Of a stretch of 64,000 nucleotides of DNA, positions 56,191 through 64,000 are shown piece by piece. Each line of letters starts with the position of its first letter. Position 1 is the stretch's first letter. The notes below the pieces were generated by a model. That model was not told the origin of the DNA and did not search any database. It saw nothing but the letters and a program-made list of their open reading frames with translations. Origin of the DNA: Candidatus Harrysmithiimonas galli (lineage in GTDB: Bacteria > Bacillota > Bacilli > CAJFEE01); the NCBI GenBank assembly GCA_904373265.1, contig CAJFEE010000003.1:124001-188000 (forward strand). The letters are read 5' to 3'. The translations under genes were made by a program, and so were the position numbers.

Positions 56191-57267
56191 TTATTTAGAA
56201 TGTTCTAAAATCCAACTTGTAATTTTAGGTGTAATTTCTTTTTTAGATTTAGATGAAACATACATACCAATATGTCCAACCCCAAATGAGATGGTTTCCT
56301 TATCTGTGCTTCCAACCAAATCATTTAACGCTTTGCTGGAGCTTGGTGGAACAAGATGATCATATTCAGCATATACATTTAATAAAGGTGCTTTAATATT
56401 TTTTAAATCAACTTTTCGATCACCAATAACTAATTCACCTTTAACCAATTTATTTTCTTTATATAAATCGTTTACAAATTGGCGAATAGTTTCTCCAACT
56501 TGATCTGGGCTATCATTGATCCAAATTTCCATGCGTAGGAAATTTTCCAAGAATTTTTTATCATCCATTTTTTCTACTAAACCGATATATTTATCGATAT
56601 TTAATGAAAATGGTTTTAACATTGCGTAGCTTAAATTCATTAATTCACCTGGAATTACACCATAAGCATCCACCATTTTATCAATGTTCATATTTTTACT
56701 CCATGCAAATAAGAGCGAATCATTATTGGAAAAATCGATTGGTGTAACCATAGTGACTAAATTTTTAATATTTTCCGGATATAGTGCCGTATAAATAGTA
56801 GAAAAAGTTCCACCTTGACAAACACCCAATAGATTAATTTGACTAATCTTATTTTGTTCTTTAATAAACTCAACACAATCATGCATATATCCATTGATAT
56901 AATCGTCCATGGTTAAATACTTATCACTTGCAGTTGGATATCCCCAATCAATCAAATAAACATCCAATCCTTCTTCTAAAAATGCTTTAATCGTACTACG
57001 ATCTGGCTGGATATCCATCATATATTGACGATTTACCAATGCATACGTAATTAACAAAGGAACTTTACAAAGTTTTGTTTTTCTTACTTGAGATTTATAA
57101 TGATATAATTTCATTTTATCTTGAGAATATACCACTTCTTTCGGAGTAATATCCATATCCATATTACCTTTTGGTAATTCTGTTAAATTTTTCAAACCTT
57201 TTAGCATTTTATTTTGAAACTGTAATACCTGATCCATTGATTTTTCTACATCAAATAATTCATTCAT
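56191..57267 (-). CDS. phaC: class III polyhydroxyalkanoate synthase, PhaC subunit
   Basis: A 358-residue alpha/beta-hydrolase-fold polymerase. The lipase-like box GVCQGG holds the catalytic Cys150, YAEYDHLVPP the Asp303, and FGVGHIGMYVSSKSKKE the His332. These are offset by one from Cys149, Asp302 and His331 of Allochromatium PhaC. The length is that of class III and IV enzymes. The partner upstream is a long PhaE, which makes it class III. It polymerises (R)-3-hydroxybutyryl-CoA on granules. Confidence 0.94.
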   Translation of the reverse strand: MNELFDVEKSMDQVLQFQNKMLKGLKNLTELPKGNMDMDITPKEVVYSQDKMKLYHYKSQVRKTKLCKVPLLITYALVNRQYMMDIQPDRSTIKAFLEEGLDVYLIDWGYPTASDKYLTMDDYINGYMHDCVEFIKEQNKISQINLLGVCQGGTFSTIYTALYPENIKNLVTMVTPIDFSNNDSLLFAWSKNMNIDKMVDAYGVIPGELMNLSYAMLKPFSLNIDKYIGLVEKMDDKKFLENFLRMEIWINDSPDQVGETIRQFVNDLYKENKLVKGELVIGDRKVDLKNIKAPLLNVYAEYDHLVPPSSSKALNDLVGSTDKETISFGVGHIGMYVSSKSKKEITPKITSWILEHSK

Positions 57268-57285
57268 TCTCTATATCCCCCTACC

Positions 57286-58404
57286 TTATTTTTGTGTTGT
57301 CCCTGCAGCGATCTGTGCTTTTAAATCATTTACTGCTTTTTTCAAAGCGCGGATTTCCTTTTTTTGATCATAAACAGTTTTATATAAACCGTCCATATCC
57401 GTTTTTGAAGGTAGTGGCAAGGCTTTTAGCTGCATTTCAAGTAATTTATCGGACTTAATTTTAAAATCACAGAATTTTTCAGAAAACTTTCCGAATAATT
57501 TTGAGAATTCAGCAGTGCTAAACAAATCAATAAATGCATTTTCATTTGTTTTCCACCAAATCTCATAAAATTCTTTAAATGTTTTTGGAATTTTCCCTTC
57601 ATTGTACATGTTTTGGTACTGTTTTACCAATTTTTCCATTGTTTCAACAGATACTTTGTAAACCAAAGAATAAAGTTCATTAAAACTAATAATATACTTT
57701 ACATAAGAATCATAGCTTTGCATTTGTTGTTCGAATGCCTCACGATTCAAACCTAAACCTGGAATATTAAAAATTTTCCCGAACGATTGATCGTAACTAT
57801 CATTAATAGATTTAAAGAATTCAGAAATCGCTTCTTTTTCTCCTTTTGCAACTCTGCTTAAAATATCTTTTAATTCTTCTGCATTCTCAATCCATGGTTG
57901 GAAAATTCCACTGTTGAAGTTTGAATACTCTTGTATAAGATCTGTAGAATGCTCAGCAACTGCTTTTAAATTTTCTGGTAACATTGGAATGAAAAAAGTT
58001 TTTGTAATATCTACATACTTATCTTTCCATTGATCCGTTAACTCCTGAATTTTTTCTGGTGTATCATAAGGTGCTTTCTCAGCCAATTCTTTCCAAAAAG
58101 TAAATAAATCCTGATAAACAGATTGGCTTGTAAATAATTTTTGCAATAAATCTTGTTGATCTTTAAAATTAAAATAAGTAGATACTTGTGGAAGTTGATA
58201 TTGTTTAAATTGCTCCCCCCATGAATTCATAAAATTCACATATGCATCAGCTGAGTCTTTAAAAACATTTACAGGCGCTTCATCTCCTGTTGCTACATAA
58301 TTTTTTGACACACTCATTAAATTATCATATGTTTTTGTCCACATATCCATCATGGACTTTTGCATATTCATTCCTTGAGTAAAAATATTGTTTTTTTCTT
58401 CCAT
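57286..58404 (-). CDS. phaE: class III PHA synthase subunit PhaE
   Basis: A 372-residue helical, acidic protein rich in aromatic residues (QSMMDMWTKTYDNLM, FFKSINDSYDQSFGKIF, FKEFYEIWWKTNE). It has a C-terminal coiled coil (LYKTVYDQKKEIRALKKAV). Length and style match PhaE of class III synthases (about 350-370 residues) and are much longer than PhaR of the class IV enzymes of Bacillus (about 200). It is first in phaE-phaC-phaJ, and PhaC needs it for activity in known systems. Confidence 0.88.
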   Translation of the reverse strand: MEEKNNIFTQGMNMQKSMMDMWTKTYDNLMSVSKNYVATGDEAPVNVFKDSADAYVNFMNSWGEQFKQYQLPQVSTYFNFKDQQDLLQKLFTSQSVYQDLFTFWKELAEKAPYDTPEKIQELTDQWKDKYVDITKTFFIPMLPENLKAVAEHSTDLIQEYSNFNSGIFQPWIENAEELKDILSRVAKGEKEAISEFFKSINDSYDQSFGKIFNIPGLGLNREAFEQQMQSYDSYVKYIISFNELYSLVYKVSVETMEKLVKQYQNMYNEGKIPKTFKEFYEIWWKTNENAFIDLFSTAEFSKLFGKFSEKFCDFKIKSDKLLEMQLKALPLPSKTDMDGLYKTVYDQKKEIRALKKAVNDLKAQIAAGTTQK

Positions 58405-58693
58405 TAAAAATTCCCCCTAAGCTTTATAGTATATATATTATTATGTAGAATTCTTTCGCTATATCACTAAAAACTCTACATGTTAACACCCCAAAACATT
58501 AAAATTATTATATATATTAATTATAATTATGTATTACAAATATGTATGTGAACACTTCTTAAAAAAATTAAGTATATTATGTGTAAATATCAAAAATAAT
58601 GTTATAGTTACAAGAATTGCCCACTTAAAAATATATTTTATGTGGGCAATCTCATAACATAACCTACTGTGACGGAAAAAATAATTTATTGAA
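58405..58693. other. AT-rich gap upstream of phaE
   Basis: It contains the etfA terminator at 58616-58650. The rest is AT repeats (about 58495-58560) that could house the pha promoter. I could not define one with good spacing. No gene. Confidence 0.45.
58616..58650 (-). terminator. terminator of crt-etfB-etfA
   Basis: ATTGCCCAC / GTGGGCAAT perfect arms with a 17-base AT loop, about 45 bases after the etfA stop. Confidence 0.75.
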
Positions 58694-59662
58694 TTAAACA
58701 GCTAAACCTGCTTTTTTAATTTCCTCAATTAGCATAGGCACAACTTCAAATAAATCGCCAACAATCCCATAATCAGCAACATTAAAAATATTGGCTTCAG
58801 GATCTTTATTAATTGCGACAATTACTTTTGAGTTTGACATACCAGCTAGATGCTGAATTGCACCTGAAATACCACATGCAATATATAGATCAGGTGTTAC
58901 AACTTTACCAGTTTGACCAATCTGGAATGAATAATCACAATACCCAGCATCACATGCACCACGCGAAGCACCTACTGCACCACCTAATAAATCTGCCAAT
59001 TGTTTCATTAAATCTATACCTTCAGAACTTTTTACACCTCGTCCACCAGATACAACAATGGCAGCTTCTGATAGATCCACACCTTCACTCGCTTTACGTA
59101 CAACTTCTTTTACAATGGTTTGTAAATCCTTAACTTCTACACTTGCAGCAGTAACTTCTCCGGACAATGAAGCATCAGGTTCAGCTGCTTTAATATTATT
59201 CGGACGAATTGTAACTACAAATTTATCTGTTTCAACTGTCTTTTTCTCAAAAGCTTTACCAGCATAAATCGGACGAACAAATACAGCATCTGCTTCGATT
59301 GCCGTAACGTCAGAAACAAGACCAGATTCCAATTTACTTGCGATTTTTGGAGCCAAATCTTTCCCTACCGCTGTATGACCAATCACTAAGCCATCGGCAT
59401 TTTCTTGCTGCATAATTTGAAGTACAGCTTGGGCATAACCTGAAGTTGTATATTGTTCCAAACTTGCATCAGAAACTGTAATAACACGATTTGCTCCATA
59501 TTGAATCATATTTTGTGCGACTGATTGAGCATCCGCACCAATTAATAATGCAACAATTTCTCCACCGTCTGCTAACAATTTTGCTGCAGAAATTGCTTCA
59601 TATGATACATTCCGTAAAGAACCATCACGAATTTCTCCAAGAACTAGAATTTTTTTAGCCAT
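58694..59662 (-). CDS. etfA: electron transfer flavoprotein alpha subunit
   Basis: A 322-residue ETF alpha. The FAD domain shows SGGRGVKSSEGIDLMKQLA, GASRGACDAGYCDYSFQIGQ and CGISGAIQHLAGMSNSKVI. It pairs with etfB, 35 bases upstream. It differs clearly from FixB in this window and is close in style to the ETF of Bacillus beta-oxidation. Confidence 0.94.
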   Translation of the reverse strand: MAKKILVLGEIRDGSLRNVSYEAISAAKLLADGGEIVALLIGADAQSVAQNMIQYGANRVITVSDASLEQYTTSGYAQAVLQIMQQENADGLVIGHTAVGKDLAPKIASKLESGLVSDVTAIEADAVFVRPIYAGKAFEKKTVETDKFVVTIRPNNIKAAEPDASLSGEVTAASVEVKDLQTIVKEVVRKASEGVDLSEAAIVVSGGRGVKSSEGIDLMKQLADLLGGAVGASRGACDAGYCDYSFQIGQTGKVVTPDLYIACGISGAIQHLAGMSNSKVIVAINKDPEANIFNVADYGIVGDLFEVVPMLIEEIKKAGLAV

Positions 59663-59697
59663 CTATTTTAACCTCCCAAATAACTATCAAAGTTTAA

Positions 59698-60471
59698 TTA
59701 AATTACTTTTGCTTCATTATGTAAAAGATCTATTAGTTCTTTTACTTGATCTGCGATTTCTCCGGACAAAACTTTCCCTGCTGTTTTTTCAGCTGGCAAA
59801 AATACTTCCACGGTTTTTGTTTTTCCTTCAACATCGTCTTCTTCAAGATCTAGGTCATCAAGCTCTAATTCTTCTAAAGGTTTTTTCTTAGCTTTCATAA
59901 TTCCTGGAAGAGATGGATAACGCGGCTCATTCAACCCTTGTGTAGCGGCCACCAACATTGGAAGTTCTGCAGATACAACCTCAGAATCCCCTTCAATATC
60001 ACGAGTAATGGTTGCTGTTGTACCTTCTAATTCAAATTTTATTGCTGAAGTAACACATGGAATTCCCAATAAATCCGCTACACGATGTCCAACCTGCGAT
60101 GTGCTGTTATCAACTGCAGAATTCCCTGCAAAAATCAAATCTGCATTTTTATCTTTTAAATACTCTGCAATCACTTTTGCCGTTGTATATTGATCGCGAA
60201 CATCAACATCATCCTCAACATTGATTAAAACCGCTTTATCGGCACCCATTGCCAAAGCCGTACGAATTTCAGTTTCTGCTTCGTCATTTCCTACTGTAAT
60301 GACTGTAACTTCACCACCATGTGCATCACGGGTTACGATTGCTTCTTCCACTGCATATTCATCATACGGGTTAATAATAAATTTTGCTCCATCTTCATTC
60401 ACTGCACCATCTGAAAGGCTAATTTTTTCTTCCGTATCAAAAGTTCTTTTTAATAAAACATAAATATTCAT
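59698..60471 (-). CDS. etfB: electron transfer flavoprotein beta subunit
   Basis: A 257-residue ETF beta. It starts MNIYVLLKRTFDTEEKISL, has FAGNSAVDNSTSQVGHRVAD as the nucleotide-binding signature, and GLNEPRYPSLPGIMKAKKKP as the conserved recognition region. It carries an unusual acidic stretch (LEELELDDLDLEEDDVEG) before the C-terminus. With etfA it takes electrons from acyl-CoA dehydrogenases. It lies between crt and etfA. Confidence 0.94.
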   Translation of the reverse strand: MNIYVLLKRTFDTEEKISLSDGAVNEDGAKFIINPYDEYAVEEAIVTRDAHGGEVTVITVGNDEAETEIRTALAMGADKAVLINVEDDVDVRDQYTTAKVIAEYLKDKNADLIFAGNSAVDNSTSQVGHRVADLLGIPCVTSAIKFELEGTTATITRDIEGDSEVVSAELPMLVAATQGLNEPRYPSLPGIMKAKKKPLEELELDDLDLEEDDVEGKTKTVEVFLPAEKTAGKVLSGEIADQVKELIDLLHNEAKVI

Positions 60472-60545
60472 AGGTTGGCCTCCCTTATAATTTTTAAAAT
60501 CTATGAATACTAGATTTGAAATAAACTAGATTCAATACATGAACA

Positions 60546-61319
60546 TTACTTTCCTATAAATGTTGCTTTTCTTTTTTCTACAAAAGCATTTACACCTTCT
60601 TTTGCATCCTGCGAAGTGAAAACGTTTCCAAATATTTCCGCTTCTTTCTCTACGCCTGTTTGAAAATTCTCGTGTCTTGAATATGTCATTAATTCCAATA
60701 CAGCAGCTAAACCAATCGGGCTTTTTAACGCCATCTTCTTTGCTAATGCCAAAACCTTGTCTTGGAATTCATCTTCAGAAAACGCTTTGCTAACCAATCC
60801 GCATTTTTCCGCTTCCAAACCAGAAATCGGATCACTTGTGAACATCATTTCGGCGGCTTTTGAAGTACCAACATAACGTGTCAACCTTTGTGTTCCCGCA
60901 AATCCTGGAATAATACCAAGTGATAATTCAGGTAAGCCTAGTTTTGCTGTCTCGGTTGCATATCGAATATGACATGCCATCGCCAATTCCAGCCCTCCCC
61001 CTAAAGCTGCACCATGGATTGCTGCTATAACTGGTTTTTTACAAGTTTCAATTTTTTCAAATACTTTTTGCCCGTTTCTAGATAATATGGTAAATTCTTC
61101 TTTGGTGCTTAATGTTGTAAACTCTTTTATATCAGCACCTGCCGAGAAAAATCTGCCTTCACCTTGCAAAAGAATGACACGAACATTTTCGTCTGCAACT
61201 AAAATATCAAGCAACTGATCTAGCTCTTTTAAAATATTTTGGGATAGTGCATTTGCGGGTGGACTGACCAATTTCACTTCTGCAACATAATCCTCTACTT
61301 TGTAAGTAAATAAATCCAT
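60546..61319 (-). CDS. crt: enoyl-CoA hydratase / crotonase
   Basis: A 257-residue crotonase-fold enzyme. AGADIKEFT and AIHGAALGGGLELAMACHIR form the oxyanion hole, LPELSLGIIPGFAGTQRL carries the catalytic Glu region, and KSPIGLAAV follows. The likely reaction is reversible dehydration of (S)-3-hydroxybutyryl-CoA to crotonyl-CoA. It heads crt-etfB-etfA. Confidence 0.92.
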   Translation of the reverse strand: MDLFTYKVEDYVAEVKLVSPPANALSQNILKELDQLLDILVADENVRVILLQGEGRFFSAGADIKEFTTLSTKEEFTILSRNGQKVFEKIETCKKPVIAAIHGAALGGGLELAMACHIRYATETAKLGLPELSLGIIPGFAGTQRLTRYVGTSKAAEMMFTSDPISGLEAEKCGLVSKAFSEDEFQDKVLALAKKMALKSPIGLAAVLELMTYSRHENFQTGVEKEAEIFGNVFTSQDAKEGVNAFVEKRKATFIGK

Positions 61320-61363
61320 TCACTCTCTCCCCAATCTGTTTTTACTGTTATGAGTTTTTACTT

Positions 61364-61376
61364 CTTACACTGTAAG
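61364..61376. promoter_or_regulatory. candidate operator upstream of crt
   Basis: CTTACA-C-TGTAAG, a perfect inverted repeat 45 bases before the crt start codon. A second palindrome, TTACATGTAA, lies at 61449-61458. Similar half-sites (TTACA/TGTAA) could bind one regulator. No regulator gene lies in the window. Confidence 0.35.
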
Positions 61377-61734
61377 TATATAATATATTATATTATATAT
61401 TCAATATTTTTTTGATATAATGTAATATTATAGTTACCCGGGACTACCTTACATGTAAAAGGAGATGTTTCCTTTATTAGAATTATAACATACTTTTATT
61501 CAGATGAAAAAACAATTTGGCTAGCCTTATAAGATCATTATAAATACCGAATTATAAAATAAAAAACGACAAAAATGATAAAAAAATCTATAATATCCAC
61601 ATGAATATTGAGTGCTTCATATTCTTTATTGATTTTTTATGCCTTCTTCGAAAAACAAAACTTACTTTATATATAGTTGAGTAAAATAATTCTTATTGAT
61701 CTTTTTGATTCCATCTACATTATTTTAAAAAAAT

Positions 61735-61780
61735 AAAACCTATAAAAACCGAATTTTTCATATCCGTTTTTATAGGTTTT
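61735..61780 (-). terminator. terminator of typA
   Basis: AAAACCTATAAAAAC / GTTTTTATAGGTTTT perfect arms with a loop of about 16 bases, about 30 bases after the typA stop. Confidence 0.75.
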
Positions 61781-61808
61781 ATATAAGATTTCTTTATCAA
61801 GCAAAAAT

Positions 61809-63650
61809 TTAATGAACTTCTTTTTCGTATTTTTTTCGTTTCGCCATTTTTTCACGCTCCGCTTTATTTAAAATCTTTTTACGGATTCGAACAAAATTCG
61901 GCGTAATTTCACATAGCTCATCATCATTTAAATATTCAAGAGACTGCTCTAGAGACATTTGACGTGGGCGCTTTAATGTAACTGTATTGTCCTTTGTTGC
62001 AGAACGAATATTTGTTTGGGCTTTTGCTTTTACAACATTTACACCCAGATCATTTTCTCTTGTATGTTCGCCAATAATCATTCCTTCATAAACTTCTGTA
62101 CCTGGCTCAATAAAAATAACCCCTCGATCTTCTAAAGCGCCAATACTATAAGCCGTCGCTTGACCGTTTTCAATAGATACAAGCACACCTTCACGCCGAC
62201 CACCGATTTGACCACCAACGTACGGACGAAATTCTTCAAAAGAATGATTGATCATACCCAAACCTTTTGTTAACGTCATGAATTCCGTTGTATAACCAAT
62301 TAATCCGCGTGCTGGAATAAAATAAATCAACCGAATGGTTCCGGTTCCCTCATCCTGCATTTCCTGCATCTCACCTTTGCGAATACCTAAAGATTCGATT
62401 ACTGCCCCCATAGATTCTGAAGGTACATCCAATTGAACAGTTTCATAAGGCTCATACGCTTGTCCATCAATCATTTTTATAATCACTTCCGGTTTAGAAA
62501 CTTGCAGTTCAAATCCTTCCCGACGCATATTCTCAATTAAAATGGAAAGATGAAGCTCTCCACGTCCTGATACAATCCATGCGTCTGGTGAATCTGTTTC
62601 TTCTACACGCAAACTGACATCTGTTTGCAATTGTTTCATTAACCGTTCTTCAATTTTTCTTGCTGTAATCCACTTTCCATCTCTTCCAGCAAATGGAGAA
62701 TTATTTACAGAAAAAGTCATCTGCAAAGTTGGTTCTTCAATTTTTAAATATGGAAGCGCCTCTTGAACCTCAGGACTAGAAATGGTTTGACCAACTTGAA
62801 TATTATCCATTCCAGATATTGCAACAAGATCTCCAGCTCTTGCCTCTTGAATTTCTATACGTTTCAAGCCCATAAATCCGTGCAGCTTCGTAATTCTAAA
62901 CGGTGTTGTTGAACCGTCTGCATTCAATGCAACCACTTGATCTCCAACACGCATCATACCTCGAAACACACGCCCAATTCCAATTCTTCCCAAATAATCA
63001 TTATAATCAAGCAAAGCCGTTTGAAATTGCAATGGTTCATCAGCGTTGTCTATCGGAGCAGGAATATACTCAACAATCATTTTAAAAAGACTTTCCATAT
63101 TTTCCTCTTGTTGATTTGGATCCAAACTTGAAGTCCCTTTTAAAGCGGAAGCATAGACAACTGGAAATTCCAACTGCTCCTCATCCGCACCAAGCTCAAT
63201 AAATAAATCCAATACTTCATCTACAACTTCTTTTGGTCGTGCAAAATCTCGATCAATTTTATTTACTACAACAATTGGTCTCAATTTATTTTCAAATGCT
63301 TTTTTCAATACAAATCTCGTTTGCGGCATTGTCCCTTCGTAAGCATCAACAATTAAAACGACTCCGTCTACAAGACGCATAATTCGTTCGACTTCTCCAC
63401 CAAAATCTGCATGCCCAGGCGTATCCAAAATATTAATCATCGTATCTTTATAGCGAACAGCTGTATTTTTTGCCAAAATGGTTATACCCCGTTCTCTTTC
63501 TAAATCATTTGAATCCATCGCTCGTTCCTGAACCGTCTCATTTGAACGGAAAATTCCTGATTGATGCAGCAATTGGTCTACCAATGTAGTTTTTCCATGG
63601 TCAACATGGGCAATAATCGCAATATTTCTTAAATCTTCTCTTACCTTCAA
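61809..63650 (-). CDS. typA: translational GTPase TypA/BipA
   Basis: A 613-residue ribosome-associated GTPase involved in stress and low-temperature ribosome assembly. G motifs: IAHVDHGKTTLVDQLL, the switch ERERGITILAKN, DTPGHADFGGEVERIM and NKIDRDFARP. EF-G-like domains and the TypA C-terminal domain (YFIPARGLIGYTTEFMTLT, NHSFEEFRPYVGGQIGGRREG split here) follow. Equivalent to Bacillus ylaG, which lies near ylaI, ylaN and ftsW; here a 17-kb cluster separates them. Confidence 0.97.
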   Translation of the reverse strand: MKVREDLRNIAIIAHVDHGKTTLVDQLLHQSGIFRSNETVQERAMDSNDLERERGITILAKNTAVRYKDTMINILDTPGHADFGGEVERIMRLVDGVVLIVDAYEGTMPQTRFVLKKAFENKLRPIVVVNKIDRDFARPKEVVDEVLDLFIELGADEEQLEFPVVYASALKGTSSLDPNQQEENMESLFKMIVEYIPAPIDNADEPLQFQTALLDYNDYLGRIGIGRVFRGMMRVGDQVVALNADGSTTPFRITKLHGFMGLKRIEIQEARAGDLVAISGMDNIQVGQTISSPEVQEALPYLKIEEPTLQMTFSVNNSPFAGRDGKWITARKIEERLMKQLQTDVSLRVEETDSPDAWIVSGRGELHLSILIENMRREGFELQVSKPEVIIKMIDGQAYEPYETVQLDVPSESMGAVIESLGIRKGEMQEMQDEGTGTIRLIYFIPARGLIGYTTEFMTLTKGLGMINHSFEEFRPYVGGQIGGRREGVLVSIENGQATAYSIGALEDRGVIFIEPGTEVYEGMIIGEHTRENDLGVNVVKAKAQTNIRSATKDNTVTLKRPRQMSLEQSLEYLNDDELCEITPNFVRIRKKILNKAEREKMAKRKKYEKEVH

Positions 63651-63673
63651 AACAAAAGCGCCTCCTAATATAT

Positions 63674-64000
63674 TTACAAACTAAACAGTTGATGATAAAT
63701 TTTTGGTGTTGCACAAATCAATGAAGAATTTTTCATTTCATTTAAGGTTGGAGGGGACAGATGAAAATCACTGATTAAAACGCCAACTTCCTTTAAAATA
63801 ATTAAACCTGCTGCATAATCCCATGGACTGAGCTGTTTAGATATATAACAACCAAGCTCTCCAGTTGCAACACCCATCATTTGCAAAGTAGAAACACCAT
63901 ATGCACGAAAGCCCAACGCATCATAAATTCTACGTTTTCGAACCTGTGTTGGATTTTCTTCCAAATAATATAATGTTCTTGCCGCAACTGCAACCAAACT
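63674..64000 (-). CDS. inositol monophosphatase family protein (partial, C-terminal half)
   Basis: The 3' part of a gene running off the right edge. ISKQLSPWDYAAGLIILKEVG has the WD metal/substrate motif typical of the family's C-terminal half, followed by the usual GxxISDF-like strand (GVLISDFHLSPP). About 108 residues are visible. It could be SuhB/YktC-like, acting on inositol phosphate or related sugar phosphates. It ends 23 bases before typA. Confidence 0.82.
   Translation of the reverse strand, partial: SLVAVAARTLYYLEENPTQVRKRRIYDALGFRAYGVSTLQMMGVATGELGCYISKQLSPWDYAAGLIILKEVGVLISDFHLSPPTLNEMKNSSLICATPKIYHQLFSL

Larger units (their letters stand above)
61320..61808. other. gap between typA and crt
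   Basis: No gene. It holds the two palindromes at 61364 and 61449, strongly alternating AT sequence (61378-61420) where the crt promoter may lie, and the typA terminator at 61735-61780. Confidence 0.5.

Noticed and set aside
1..64000. tRNA, rRNA or CRISPR loci
   Set aside because: No cloverleaf with a CCA-type end, no rRNA segment and no regularly spaced repeat array was seen on either strand.

Overview
This 64-kb window is AT-rich chromosomal DNA of a Gram-positive bacterium of the Bacillales. The evidence is gene order. The blocks typA, ylaI, ylaN, ftsW, pycA and ylbC, ylbD, ylbE, ylbF, ylbG, rsmD, coaD, ylbJ follow the yla/ylb region of Bacillus, and YlbJ is a sporulation membrane protein, so the organism is probably a spore former or descended from one. 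I do not name a genus. The metabolic genes point to an anaerobic or facultatively fermentative life with short-chain acyl-CoA chemistry.

Layout. 0.2-5 kb: azlCD branched-chain amino acid exporter, a 56-residue small protein, a Rieske/FAD oxidoreductase and an ADP-ribosylglycohydrolase. 5-8.8 kb: the complete riboflavin operon ribD-ribE-ribBA-ribH on the minus strand, with promoter, FMN riboswitch and leader terminator. 8.8-15 kb: a TRM11-type methyltransferase, prfC, a lipoprotein built from a duplicated domain and a DUF4026 protein. 14.9-18.2 kb: hom-thrC-thrB. 18.4-22 kb: a GC-richer decayed mobile element (Tn4451/Tn5397 type) with a TnpW-like gene, a primase/helicase pseudogene and the broken start of a large serine recombinase. 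22-34 kb: nupC, vanZ-like, then the ylb block. 34-36.6 kb: unrecognised genes and mobile-element scraps where Bacillus carries the cta cytochrome oxidase genes. 36.6-44.2 kb: pycA, ftsW, ylaN, ylaI, corA and a glutathione peroxidase.

44.3-61.3 kb, all on the minus strand, is the most interesting part. It is a 17-kb acyl-CoA, butyrate and polyhydroxyalkanoate cluster lying between the ylaI/corA region and typA. It holds crt-etfB-etfA; phaE-phaC-phaJ (class III PHA synthase plus R-specific hydratase); fadF (membrane ETF:quinone oxidoreductase), hbd and acyl-CoA dehydrogenase; thiolase plus a But-type CoA-transferase; and fixA-fixB-fixC-fixX. Hairpins separate these into likely transcription units. 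Together they can condense two acetyl-CoA to acetoacetyl-CoA and reduce it to (S)-3-hydroxybutyryl-CoA, then to crotonyl-CoA. From there one branch leads to butyryl-CoA and butyrate and another, through PhaJ, to (R)-3-hydroxybutyryl-CoA and polymer. Two ETF pairs, FadF and FixCX offer several electron routes to quinone or ferredoxin. The window ends in typA and a partial inositol monophosphatase gene.

I see no rRNA, tRNA, CRISPR array or intact insertion sequence.
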